Origin: Akkermansiaceae bacterium
Lineage (GTDB): Bacteria; Verrucomicrobiota; Verrucomicrobiia; Verrucomicrobiales; Akkermansiaceae
Length of the DNA: 64,000 bases
Assembly (NCBI GenBank): GCA_018402445.1
Contig: JAGYIT010000007.1
Span: forward strand, 682,001-746,000
Reading direction: 5' to 3'
The translations under genes and the position numbers were made by a program. This document shows, piece after piece, positions 1 to 8,602 of this stretch. The first letter of the stretch is position 1; each line of letters begins with the position of its first letter. The notes beneath the pieces were generated by a model that saw nothing but the letters and a program-made list of their open reading frames with translations, was not told the origin of the DNA and did not search any database.

Positions 1-2
1 GA

Positions 3-1463
3 CTCGCCGAATATGCCCAGCAGGGAGCCGACAAGGAAAAACTCATTGGGCAACTCTTCGCCGACGAAGCCCTGATGCGCCAGATCCTCGAAGCCGGCGG
101 CGCCAACGGCGGCGCCTACGGCAACATGATGGAAATCTACAACGCCATCCTCGCCAAAAGCGAACTCGCCCGCGAACGCGGCACCATCTTGCAGCGCCTC
201 GCCCTCGGCACCGCCATCCACATGCCATGGAAGGAAAAACCCGAGTCCGGTGTGTATGGCATCGTCCACCGCACCCAATACGAGATCGACCAGGTCGATC
301 GCTACATGTATTACGAAAAGGCCTACCTCGACGGCGAGCTCGATCCCGCCTTCAAGGACTTCAACACCTGGGAATGCCGCTTCATCACCGACTCCGAATA
401 CTCCAATGATGACCTCACTTGGGCTCGCCAGATGATGCGAACCTACCGCCCCGATCACATCACCACGACCGACTACAAATGGCGCTACACCCGCTTTATC
501 AAGAGTGATGTTCCCTACTGCAGCACCACCCACGATCCCACCATTGGCTCACAAGCCCAGGAGCAGGTCGCTCTGGGCGGCATCTGCGGACGCCGCGCAT
601 TCCTCGGCCGCCTCACCACCCGCGCCTTCGGCATCCCCACCCGCGCGTCCACCCAGACCGGCCACGCCGCCATGAGCCGCTGGACGCCCGACGGCTGGGC
701 CATCTGCCTCGGTGCTTGGTGGTCGATGGCATGGAACGGCCCGCAAGGCGGCCTCGACTTCCTGCTCGACTCCCAGTCCCGCGAATTTGCAGACGACTAC
801 CAACTCATCCTCCGTGCCCAATGGCTCGGTGACGCATTCGGCGAAGAGGACGTCAGCATCAAACACGGCCAATTCGGCAAGGGAGGCGGTTTCTGGGATG
901 GCCTCGCCTTCGCGAAAAAACAACTCATTGTTAAAAAAGCCGAGGTCTCCGCCCTCGAACTCGCCGGCGGCATGCAGCTCGGCGAGTCCGACGAGCTGAT
1001 CGGCGACGAGGTGGGCGAGGATATCGAGATCCCGGATGCGGACAAGAAAATCGTGGTTGCCGATGACGGCACGATCACCATCCCGGCGGTTGCCTGTTAC
1101 TCGCCGCGCAGGAGCTCGGATCGCATCCTTTTCCTCAAGAGCTGGGAGGAAGGCCATCAGCTCCACTACAGCCGCCTCGGACAACGTCCCGAGCTGTTCA
1201 AATACCGCATCGAAGTCCCCGCCGACGGCGAGTACGAACTCACCGCGCTGGCAGCCACCGTTTCCCAAAATCTCCAGATCCTCGTCCGCGTCAACCGCGA
1301 CGAACCGGTGCCCTTCTCCATGCCCTTCACCAAGGGGTTCTGGGAAAACTCCGCTCCGGTAAAGGTGAAACTCACCGAGGGAAACAACATCATCAGCATC
1401 ACCGCCCGCACCCCCAATCGGGGAGTGAGCATCAAGAACTGGCAGATCAAGCCGGTGAAGTGA
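3..1463 (+). CDS. Transglutaminase-like protein with C-terminal carbohydrate-binding-like domain (5' truncated)
   Basis: The reading frame is open from the first bases of the window, so the true start lies upstream; an internal ATG at 75 is only the first Met in view. A transglutaminase-like core is recognisable: Cys in GGICGRRAF (about residue 171 counted from the ATG at 75), His in QTGHAAMSRW (about 197), then a W-rich stretch, matching the Cys-His order of the papain-like transglutaminase fold. The last ~100 residues form a beta-rich stretch ending KNWQIKPVK that resembles CBM/galactose-binding-like domains. It is probably exported like its downstream neighbour, but the N-terminus is not visible. 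The substrate is unknown; it could be a peptidase rather than a cross-linker. A double-hairpin repeat follows 10 bp after the stop and the next gene lies 100 bp downstream on the same strand. Confidence 0.7.
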   Translation, partial: LAEYAQQGADKEKLIGQLFADEALMRQILEAGGANGGAYGNMMEIYNAILAKSELARERGTILQRLALGTAIHMPWKEKPESGVYGIVHRTQYEIDQVDRYMYYEKAYLDGELDPAFKDFNTWECRFITDSEYSNDDLTWARQMMRTYRPDHITTTDYKWRYTRFIKSDVPYCSTTHDPTIGSQAQEQVALGGICGRRAFLGRLTTRAFGIPTRASTQTGHAAMSRWTPDGWAICLGAWWSMAWNGPQGGLDFLLDSQSREFADDYQLILRAQWLGDAFGEEDVSIKHGQFGKGGGFWDGLAFAKKQLIVKKAEVSALELAGGMQLGESDELIGDEVGEDIEIPDADKKIVVADDGTITIPAVACYSPRRSSDRILFLKSWEEGHQLHYSRLGQRPELFKYRIEVPADGEYELTALAATVSQNLQILVRVNRDEPVPFSMPFTKGFWENSAPVKVKLTEGNNIISITARTPNRGVSIKNWQIKPVK

Positions 1464-1472
1464 GCAATCTCC

Positions 1473-1523
1473 GTGGCTGGGACTTGCAGTCCCAGCCCGT
1501 CGTGGGGACATCCTGTTCCCACC
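1473..1523. repeat. Two-hairpin intergenic repeat, copy A
   Basis: The element contains two adjacent hairpins, CTGGGACTTGCAGTCCCAG and GTGGGGACATCC...TTCCCAC. The same bipartite unit is found in reverse orientation at 22402-22452. The first hairpin is identical in both copies. In the second, a G-C pair in this copy is replaced by T-A in the other. It sits between two co-directional genes. Confidence 0.8.
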
Positions 1524-1563
1524 TTCATCTGCGTTTTATTTCCCGCTCCAACCTCCACCTTCC

Positions 1564-4263
1564 ATGACCACCCGTTTCATCCCCATCCGCGCGCTACTGT
1601 TCGTTGTTTTGTGCTGTGCCGCAGCAGGTTGGCTTGCACCCATCTCCCATGCCCAGGAACCCGCGCCCGCCATTTCCAAGCAGACCATCGCCGAGTTTGA
1701 CAAGGCCATGGCAGCGAGCGGGGAGGGGGCTTCGGAAGCCCGCCAGCGGCTTGCCCTGCGCCGCGTGATCCGCGATGCCGAGCAGTTGGTGGAAACCCAC
1801 AAGGACGACCCGGGCCGTTTCCTCGGGCTCGAGTTCCTGTTCCGCGCCTACCAGCGGCTCATCAGCATGGATGACGATACAGGGCATCGCACGGCTCTGT
1901 TGGAAATCTGCCGCGAACTGGTCAAGGCTCCGGACGATCTCGCAGAGGTCCGCCTCGAAGCCGACCTCCTCCTCAACCAGGCCGAACTTGCCAAACAGGG
2001 TGCCGATGCCGAAGCCCGCGCGAATGCCCTGCGCCCCCTTGTGGATCGTTACGTGGACACCCCGGCCGGTGCCAAGGTGCTGCGGATGGCGATGCTCATC
2101 GCCCTAGAGCTGGGCGACATCGGCCTCGTCAACCATCTCCGGGGATTGATCGCCGAACGCTTCGCCGGCGACCTCGACATGATCTCATTTCTACGCGACA
2201 AACTCGGCGGGCAGGTCATCGCCGCACCCTTCACTGGCACCTTCGAGAGCACCGATGGCAAAACCTATCGCTTCCCCATGGATGGCCTCGGCCGCTCGAC
2301 CATGCTGATCTTCTGGTCCAAGGACGACGATGGAGAAAAGCTGCTCAAAGGCATCGCCGCCGCCACACGGGAGATCAAATCCGAGATGGCCGGGCGACTT
2401 CATGCCATCAGCTTCAATCTCGACGACCTCCCGGATGGCGGCGAATCCATCGTGCGCGGTCACGGCCTCGATTGGCCGGTCTTGCGCCTGCCAGGTGGAA
2501 GAGAAAACCCGATTTACAAGGCCTACATCAGGCGGAACCCGCACATCCTCACCATGACCCCCACCGGTTACACTGCTCTGGTCATGGACGGGTCGGCGAG
2601 ACGGAGGACAGACGCCGACGGTGAACTAGACTATACCCGCATGTTAGGATCATCACTTAGCCGAGGATGGACCAATGCCCGCTATACCGCCCAGATCGCC
2701 TCGCTCATGGCTGGGGATTTCCTCGTGCTCGATCCCGAAGGCTCCATCGATGCCACCCGCCCCCCCGAGCTCAAAGCCCTTTTCAAAAGCCCCCCCCTGC
2801 CGCGCGGAGCCACCTCCGTGCCCGAAGAAACCCTGCGCGCGATTCAGGACAGCTTCGTGATGCCGCCCCGGCGCTACCGCCTGAGTCATCAGGAAACCAA
2901 GGCCGCATACGCCAAGGCCGTCGAGCTCAGCCGTAAGGCTATCGCCGATCATCCGGCTGCGCCCGATCTCTGGATCGTCCGCAACCGCCTCATCATCGCA
3001 TTGCTCGGACTCTGGAAGACCGAGGCCAATCTCGCCCATCTGGAAGCCGCCATCGCCGAAGCCAAGGCCGCCCTCGATTCCGGCGCATATCCCGAGGGCT
3101 GCGATCTCGTCGCCCGTTTCTGCATGACCCGCGCGGCACTGCGCGATCCTGCAGCGAATTCCAAAGAAGTGATCGACCGCTTTTTGTCCAACTCCGGCGG
3201 CGAAAAAGCAATTGGTACCGCCCTCGCCGCTGCGGCCCTGCTCGCGCTTGATGTGGCCGACCGCGTCCGTTTCGAGAAACTCCGCGAAGCCATCCTCAAG
3301 GATCACACCGAACACCCCGGCATGTGGATCTTCTCCTCCTTCCTACTGGATCGCTACCACCGCTATTGGCTATTCCAGGAGCCCTTCCAGGCCGGCTGGT
3401 CTTATGGACGCCGCGAGAAGGACTTCATGAGCACCGGCGCAGCCGACGAAGGTCGCCGCATTCTGGAAACAGAGCTCCGCACTGCGGAAGGCAAGCCTTT
3501 TCGCATCCCCGGGGATCTCTCGTGCGAATGGACGCTGATCGTCTTTTCCGCGCCCGCACCCTGGTCTGCCCAACGCGACGACGGCCTGCCCGAATCGCCC
3601 GAGCGGACTCTAATGTCCTTCAACCAGTTTGCCGCCACACGTCCCGCGGGCGATGTGAAAGTGCTGCTCGCCACCCTTGATGGAGAACCCGAAAAGACAC
3701 GCACCGATCTGCTTGCCAGCAGGAACAAGCTGGATGTTCCCGTTCTCTCGGTGCAGGGCGGCAGCGAGAGCCCGCTGGCTCATCGGCTCGGTATGCTTTC
3801 CGAGGATAACAAGCTCAACAGCGTGCTCATCGCTAAGGACGGCCGCATCGCCCTGGCGATCTCCGGCCTCGGCAACCAAGGCGGCGGGATGGGCGGCACT
3901 TTGGGAGATGCGATCTGCCATGAGGACGAGATCGCCGTCAACGCCGCACTGGAGCGCGGTGACATCCAAGCCGCCAAGACGCTCATCATGAGCTTGGCTC
4001 CTCCCTACGATCCGGAGGTGGTGGATGAAAAAGGCCGCAAACTCAAAAAGCCCGAGCATCACATCGCCCACATTCGCGCCCGCGCCCGGGTCTTTATGGC
4101 TCTCAAGGATTACGACAAGGCTCTCGCCGATGCCGAAGAAATCTACAGCCGCCAGTACGCCGCCGACAGCGGGATGAGCCTGCGCACCACGCAACTCGAC
4201 GAGGCCGAGAAACTGCGCGACGAGATCCGCCAACTCATGGGAACGGCGGTGAAATCCCAGTAA
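1564..4263 (+). CDS. Secreted protein with two thioredoxin-like domains and helical repeats
   Basis: This 899-residue protein starts with a clear signal peptide (basic MTTRFIPIR, hydrophobic core, cleavage near SHA-QEP). Residues ~215-330 (GTFESTDGKTYRFPMDGLG... STMLIFWSKDDDGEK) and ~625-760 (EGKPFRIPGDLSCEWTLIVFSAPAPW) have the strand-helix layout and the 'LIFW/LIVFSAP' core of AhpC/redoxin-type thioredoxin folds. Neither has the CxxC pair, so a disulfide-redox role is unlikely. The regions between and after are alpha-helical and TPR-like (YDKALADAEEIY near the C-terminus). It follows the transglutaminase-like gene on the same strand and may be co-transcribed. The function is not known; a periplasmic scaffold or substrate-binding role is inferred only from architecture. 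Confidence 0.75.
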   Translation: MTTRFIPIRALLFVVLCCAAAGWLAPISHAQEPAPAISKQTIAEFDKAMAASGEGASEARQRLALRRVIRDAEQLVETHKDDPGRFLGLEFLFRAYQRLISMDDDTGHRTALLEICRELVKAPDDLAEVRLEADLLLNQAELAKQGADAEARANALRPLVDRYVDTPAGAKVLRMAMLIALELGDIGLVNHLRGLIAERFAGDLDMISFLRDKLGGQVIAAPFTGTFESTDGKTYRFPMDGLGRSTMLIFWSKDDDGEKLLKGIAAATREIKSEMAGRLHAISFNLDDLPDGGESIVRGHGLDWPVLRLPGGRENPIYKAYIRRNPHILTMTPTGYTALVMDGSARRRTDADGELDYTRMLGSSLSRGWTNARYTAQIASLMAGDFLVLDPEGSIDATRPPELKALFKSPPLPRGATSVPEETLRAIQDSFVMPPRRYRLSHQETKAAYAKAVELSRKAIADHPAAPDLWIVRNRLIIALLGLWKTEANLAHLEAAIAEAKAALDSGAYPEGCDLVARFCMTRAALRDPAANSKEVIDRFLSNSGGEKAIGTALAAAALLALDVADRVRFEKLREAILKDHTEHPGMWIFSSFLLDRYHRYWLFQEPFQAGWSYGRREKDFMSTGAADEGRRILETELRTAEGKPFRIPGDLSCEWTLIVFSAPAPWSAQRDDGLPESPERTLMSFNQFAATRPAGDVKVLLATLDGEPEKTRTDLLASRNKLDVPVLSVQGGSESPLAHRLGMLSEDNKLNSVLIAKDGRIALAISGLGNQGGGMGGTLGDAICHEDEIAVNAALERGDIQAAKTLIMSLAPPYDPEVVDEKGRKLKKPEHHIAHIRARARVFMALKDYDKALADAEEIYSRQYAADSGMSLRTTQLDEAEKLRDEIRQLMGTAVKSQ

Positions 4264-4506
4264 GCCGCTTGAAATCGGCCTGAACTTTTGATCCAGGGTG
4301 GAATCGTATTACCACCTGTGCATCTCAAGCGCCTCACCCTAAATGCAAACATGAAACCACAGTTAAACAGGATATACGCAAATGACCAAAAAGTTGTGGC
4401 TATCCCGTCTTCTATCCTGAGGGTGGCAGGGTGAATTTCCACAAGTCTCCTGAAATTCGCCGTAGCGTCACGGAAATCGATGCTTTGGGACGGATCTCCC
4501 ATTGGC

Positions 4507-7500
4507 TCATGTCACGCTGCGGTTCTGCCTGCCGATGACCCACGCCGCAGCTCCGCCACAGCTCAGGCTGACGGCGAGAAGAACCCAGCCGCAGAATCTC
4601 ATGGTCTCCACCTGGCCGGATGGCGGCGGTTCGGGCGCTTGGTCGGCGCCCATAGCCAAACGCCGGGTTTTGTCCGTATCCTTCCCAGGGGAGGATAGCC
4701 TATCGTAAAAGGGAACGGGTTTCTCCAACGCCAGGAAGATATGGCGCGGCTTCTCGTTGCGGTAATCGTTGCGGAAGGTCTCGGCCTCGCGGACGAGGAG
4801 GTCGATGCGCTCGTTCACGAAGAAAGTGTAAGTCGGCCTCGCGCCTTCGCGATCAGGCCAGACTTTCATGGTGGCTACCTCGATTGGAGTGCCGGTATCG
4901 ACCATGCGGCGGATGCGTTCTACGAGCAGGCGGGCTTCATGCTCGCTGGTTGCGCCGGAGGCGAGCAGGCGGCGGAGTCCTTCCTTGACCATCTCAAAGC
5001 TTTCCAGCTCATTTTGCTTGAGGTTGCCTCCGAGGTCGCGGGCGCGCTCGATTTTCCGCTGTAGGCGGATGCGCTCCAGCTCGAAGGGGTTGCGTGTGGC
5101 CTGCGCGACGAGCATGCCCTCGAAGGCGTAGCGCAGCGGCATGATGCGGGCGGGCACGGGCACGCCGCCGCGCTCGCGCTCGAGCTTCGCCTCGTCGAAG
5201 AGGCCGCGGTTCATTTCCTTGTAGGGCACCAGTGCCCCGGCAAGCAGCATCTGCGGCACGAGCAGCAGCGGCACGGCGGTAAGCGCGGCGCGTTCCGTTT
5301 TTACCAGGGAGGAAACGAGAAGAGCCATGCCGGTGCCGGTCAGCGCGGTGAGCGTCATCCAGATCCAGTGGTAGAGGAGCACTCCCTTGATTTCTAGGAA
5401 ATGGTTTCCCACCAAAAGATAGGTGAGGCACTGCACTCCGCCGACGATGCCGAGCGCGAGGAACTTCGCGCTGACGTATGATACCCCGCCGGGCTGGCAG
5501 TTGCGCTCGCGCCGCAGCAAGGCGCGATCCCGCAGGATCTCGGTGGCAGAGTTCGTGAGGCCAAGGAACATCGCGACGGTGACGCTCAGAAAAAGGTAGG
5601 CCGGGATATGCAGCGCGGTGGAAAAATCGTAGCTGCCCGTGGGAGAAGAGCGCAGGGTGATGGCGATCAGCGCGGCGAGGATCGGAGCCTCCAGGAAGGT
5701 GCTGTAGATCGTGCCGCGGTTGCGGACTTTCGAGAGCAGGGAACGCTGGAAATGCGTCAGGAAAACCAGCAATACCGCGCGCCAACGGCGGCTCGGCGTG
5801 GGAGGGATGGGAAGGCGAACACCCTTTTCCGCCTCGCCGAGACGGGTCGGCGGCACCGCGTCCCGCGCCAGTGATTTCAGCAGCGCCGCGCTCTCGAAAC
5901 GCTCCTGCCAGAACGACGGCGGGAAGCGCCGCACCGCGCCGGTGTTGCCGCCGTCGCCGATCGCGCTCAGCGGAGTTTCGAGGACATCGAACACGAAATC
6001 CGCGCCGAGCGGGGTCTTGGCGATCATTGAGGGATGGGGGATTCCCAGCTCCTCGCAGGCCTCGCGGAAATAGCCGACCATTGAGGCCGGCGTGCCGAAG
6101 TAGGCTACCCTCCCGCCGTTATCGAGCAGCAACACCTTGTCGAAAAGCCGCAGCACCCCCGCGCCCGGCCGGTGCAGGGAGGCGATCACGATTTTCTCCC
6201 GCGCCAGCGCCCTCAGCGTCTCCGCAACGTGCTCGGAGTCCTTTGAGGAAAGGCCGGAGATGGGTTCGTCGAAAAGGAATACCTCCGCGCGGCTGCCGAG
6301 ATCGACGCCGAGGTTCAGCCTGCTGCGCTCGCCGCCGGAGATTGTTTTATCACCGGGGGAGCCGACCCTGCGCCGTGCGATGTTCTGCAGGCCCAGCTCC
6401 GCCAACATGCTGTCCACCCGCCTCTCGTGCTCCGCGAGGGTAAGGCCGGGGCGGCGTATCATCACGCCGTGGCGCAGGTGCTCGCGGACGGTGAGCTGAG
6501 GGTTGAGTGCCTCCTCCTGCGGCATGTGCGCCACGAAGGGCACCAACCGCTTGCGCTGCTCGTAGAGGGAAATGCCATTGAGGTTCACTCGGCCGCGGGA
6601 CGGCTGACGCTGCCCGGAAAGCACCGCCAGCAGCGTGCTTTTCCCGCTACCGCTTGGGCCGATGATGCACAGCATCTCCCCGCGCCTCACCTCGAAGCTG
6701 ATCTGGTCGAGCGCCCGCGCATCGTTCCCGAAATCATGGCTCAGGCCATCCACTTCCAGCGATTCGATCTGCGTCCGCTCCTCGTCGAGGAAACCCTCCG
6801 AAAACCGGCAGCGCACCGCCTGGCTGCCGGAAAGCCGTATCAGGGAACCGTCGCGCAAGGTCGCGCGCTGGCGCACCGGCAGGCCGTCGACCAGCACCGG
6901 GCCGCCGGACTCGCGGATTTCCAGGAAGCTCGTGGTTCCCTCGCCGTCGTAGCGGATGAAGAGCACGGTCTTCGGCGCCAGCTTCGCGCCCAATAGCAGA
7001 TCGCCCCGCCTCAGCGCGCCAGCGTCGTTGGAGACGATGTATTCCTGTTTTTCGGAGGCGAGCCGGAAACGGCGGCCCGATTGCAGCGCGCGTTTCCGCA
7101 GGTCGTTCACCGTGAGGCTGAAACCAGACGGCCCGCCGATGCGTTCGTGGCTGCGGCAGGTGGCCATGTCGCCCTTTTTCAAGGCGCCCTTGCTGCCGAC
7201 GTGGAGCTGCGAATCCGCCAGCGCCTCGACCTCCGCCTCAAGTCCGAAGCGGACACGCAGCTCGCTACTGCGGGTGCGGGTGCGTTCTGCAACCAAGCCC
7301 TCTTCGCCGGACTCCAGATAGAGCGCGGGCATGCTATCCATTTTCCGAACATCCAGGAAAAAACGGAGGTCGTCGTAGGTCATCAGCCAGCCGGGGATGA
7401 CCAGTTCCTGCCGTTCGCGGACACGCATGAAAGCGCCGGTGCCGAGCGATTTCCCACGCACCCAGAGAGGAGGCGTGCCGGTGTTGCGTAGCAGGATCAG

Positions 7501-8103
7501 ATCCCCCGCGCGGTATATGCGAAACTCCTGCGCGCCCGCTGCGGGAGGGAGAGCGACATCTGCGTTTTGGCCACCGAATACAAGTTTCTCAAAGGGCAGC
7601 TCGCTGTCCGGGACATCGCCCTCCTCGCCGCGCATCTCGCGCATGATCGCCGCACCCACCTCCGGCTGGCCGAGGCGGCGCATAAATACCTCGAAGCTGG
7701 CCCGGCTCCGCTCCGAGCGCCCTGCGGCATCTACCAGTGTGAAAAGCTGCAAGCCCACGGCGAGCTTGCCTGTGTCATCAAGACTTTCCCGGAGTTCCGT
7801 GGCCAGACCCTGCATCGGCTTCGGGCTTTTCACGGCGCGCCGCAGCCGCCGCGTCAGCCAGGCGTGATCCACCTCGGGAAAGGCGCTGCGCAGCATGTCC
7901 AGGATCAAATCCGCCTCCGCCGCGCTGAGCACATCGTCGAGCGTCGCGAAGGCCGCGAAGGCATCCACCAGCGCGCCGACGTGACCGTCCGTACGTTTCC
8001 CGGTGCCCGCCCGCCAGCCAGCTAAGGGAGAACCCAGCCAGCCGCGCTTTACCGCCGCCCGCCGCCCGCCGCCCGGGCCTTTCCACTCGCCTTCGCTATC
8101 CAT
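4507..8103 (-). CDS. FHA-domain ABC-2 type transporter (ATPase-permease fusion, ABCG-like)
   Basis: About 1198 residues from the ATG at 8103 (MDSEGEWKG). An in-frame upstream extension to 8265 overlaps the preceding gene and looks non-coding. Domains in order: an acidic helical region resembling TerB-like domains (~20-140), FHA-like beta segments (~250-440), an ABC ATPase with Walker A GPSGSGKST (~480), signature SGGERSRL and Walker B VFLFDEPISGLSS (~605), then an ABC-2 membrane domain with about six hydrophobic spans (~780-970), a long soluble helical region, and one C-terminal span (FCGWVLLAVSLSCGGAAAWVI). This nucleotide-binding-domain-first layout is that of ABCG half-transporters. FHA domains usually bind phosphothreonine, so phosphorylation control is plausible. 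The substrate is unknown. It overlaps the upstream small gene by 55 bp, which suggests translational coupling. Confidence 0.85.
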   Translation of the reverse strand: MDSEGEWKGPGGGRRAAVKRGWLGSPLAGWRAGTGKRTDGHVGALVDAFAAFATLDDVLSAAEADLILDMLRSAFPEVDHAWLTRRLRRAVKSPKPMQGLATELRESLDDTGKLAVGLQLFTLVDAAGRSERSRASFEVFMRRLGQPEVGAAIMREMRGEEGDVPDSELPFEKLVFGGQNADVALPPAAGAQEFRIYRAGDLILLRNTGTPPLWVRGKSLGTGAFMRVRERQELVIPGWLMTYDDLRFFLDVRKMDSMPALYLESGEEGLVAERTRTRSSELRVRFGLEAEVEALADSQLHVGSKGALKKGDMATCRSHERIGGPSGFSLTVNDLRKRALQSGRRFRLASEKQEYIVSNDAGALRRGDLLLGAKLAPKTVLFIRYDGEGTTSFLEIRESGGPVLVDGLPVRQRATLRDGSLIRLSGSQAVRCRFSEGFLDEERTQIESLEVDGLSHDFGNDARALDQISFEVRRGEMLCIIGPSGSGKSTLLAVLSGQRQPSRGRVNLNGISLYEQRKRLVPFVAHMPQEEALNPQLTVREHLRHGVMIRRPGLTLAEHERRVDSMLAELGLQNIARRRVGSPGDKTISGGERSRLNLGVDLGSRAEVFLFDEPISGLSSKDSEHVAETLRALAREKIVIASLHRPGAGVLRLFDKVLLLDNGGRVAYFGTPASMVGYFREACEELGIPHPSMIAKTPLGADFVFDVLETPLSAIGDGGNTGAVRRFPPSFWQERFESAALLKSLARDAVPPTRLGEAEKGVRLPIPPTPSRRWRAVLLVFLTHFQRSLLSKVRNRGTIYSTFLEAPILAALIAITLRSSPTGSYDFSTALHIPAYLFLSVTVAMFLGLTNSATEILRDRALLRRERNCQPGGVSYVSAKFLALGIVGGVQCLTYLLVGNHFLEIKGVLLYHWIWMTLTALTGTGMALLVSSLVKTERAALTAVPLLLVPQMLLAGALVPYKEMNRGLFDEAKLERERGGVPVPARIMPLRYAFEGMLVAQATRNPFELERIRLQRKIERARDLGGNLKQNELESFEMVKEGLRRLLASGATSEHEARLLVERIRRMVDTGTPIEVATMKVWPDREGARPTYTFFVNERIDLLVREAETFRNDYRNEKPRHIFLALEKPVPFYDRLSSPGKDTDKTRRLAMGADQAPEPPPSGQVETMRFCGWVLLAVSLSCGGAAAWVIGRQNRSVT

Positions 8104-8447
8104 CGTTGGCCGTTTCTGACAGGTCGCCCCCGGCTCCGCAAGCGTTCGCGCAGCCAGAAAATCGGCTTCTCTCCACCGGCATCCAGAATCTTTCCAACCG
8201 CCTTCGCACCCCGGTCTGTCCAAACCCATGGCGGCGTGGGCAGTTCGCCGGGGCGATTGCTCCAATATGCTTTTCCCGCCGCTTTGCCATGTGCCTCCCT
8301 GTCTTGGAGCAAGGTTTCAACATGGCCTCCTGTAGCCAATACTCGCCAATTGTATAGTTGGCGGCGGCAGATTTTCAGATGGAGGGCGAGTTCCTGTTCG
8401 GTGAGAAGATCTTGTTCGGTGCGCGGCGGGGATGGGTGCATGTCCAT
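8049..8447 (-). CDS. Small HTH-like protein upstream of the FHA/ABC gene
   Basis: 132 residues. Residues ~13-40 (LTEQELALHLKICRRQLYNW) read like a helix-turn-helix of the excisionase/MerR-like 'winged helix' class: a Thr-Glu-Gln-Glu-Leu helix, then a recognition helix with Arg-Arg-Gln-Leu-Tyr-Asn-Trp. The C-terminal third is Arg/Gly-rich, and its final 55 bp overlap the start of the ABC fusion gene, so this end may be conserved only for coupling. It has no signal peptide. It may regulate the ABC gene. I do not recognise a named family. The opposite strand has no competing gene here, but the short length and overlap leave some doubt that it is expressed. Confidence 0.5.
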   Translation of the reverse strand: MDMHPSPPRTEQDLLTEQELALHLKICRRQLYNWRVLATGGHVETLLQDREAHGKAAGKAYWSNRPGELPTPPWVWTDRGAKAVGKILDAGGEKPIFWLRERLRSRGRPVRNGQRWIAKASGKARAAGGGRR

Positions 8448-8602
8448 GCACGTTGTTGCCGTGTCAACTCCACGAGGACCGTTTTATCTCCCTGTAGTGG
8501 TGACAAATGGGGGCTTGTTCCGCAGGTAGGCGTTGCATATTGCAAACGCCCTTGCCTCGGTTTTGTGGTTGAGGGCTTGGCTGAAGGGATGGAAGCTCGG
8601 TC

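Noticed and set aside
549..1511. Minus-strand open frame of ~320 codons opposite the first gene
   Set aside because: No family motif; the plus frame has the transglutaminase core.
4264..4506. Short frames after the thioredoxin-like gene
   Set aside because: No motif and no ribosome site; they look like the non-coding gap between two convergent genes.
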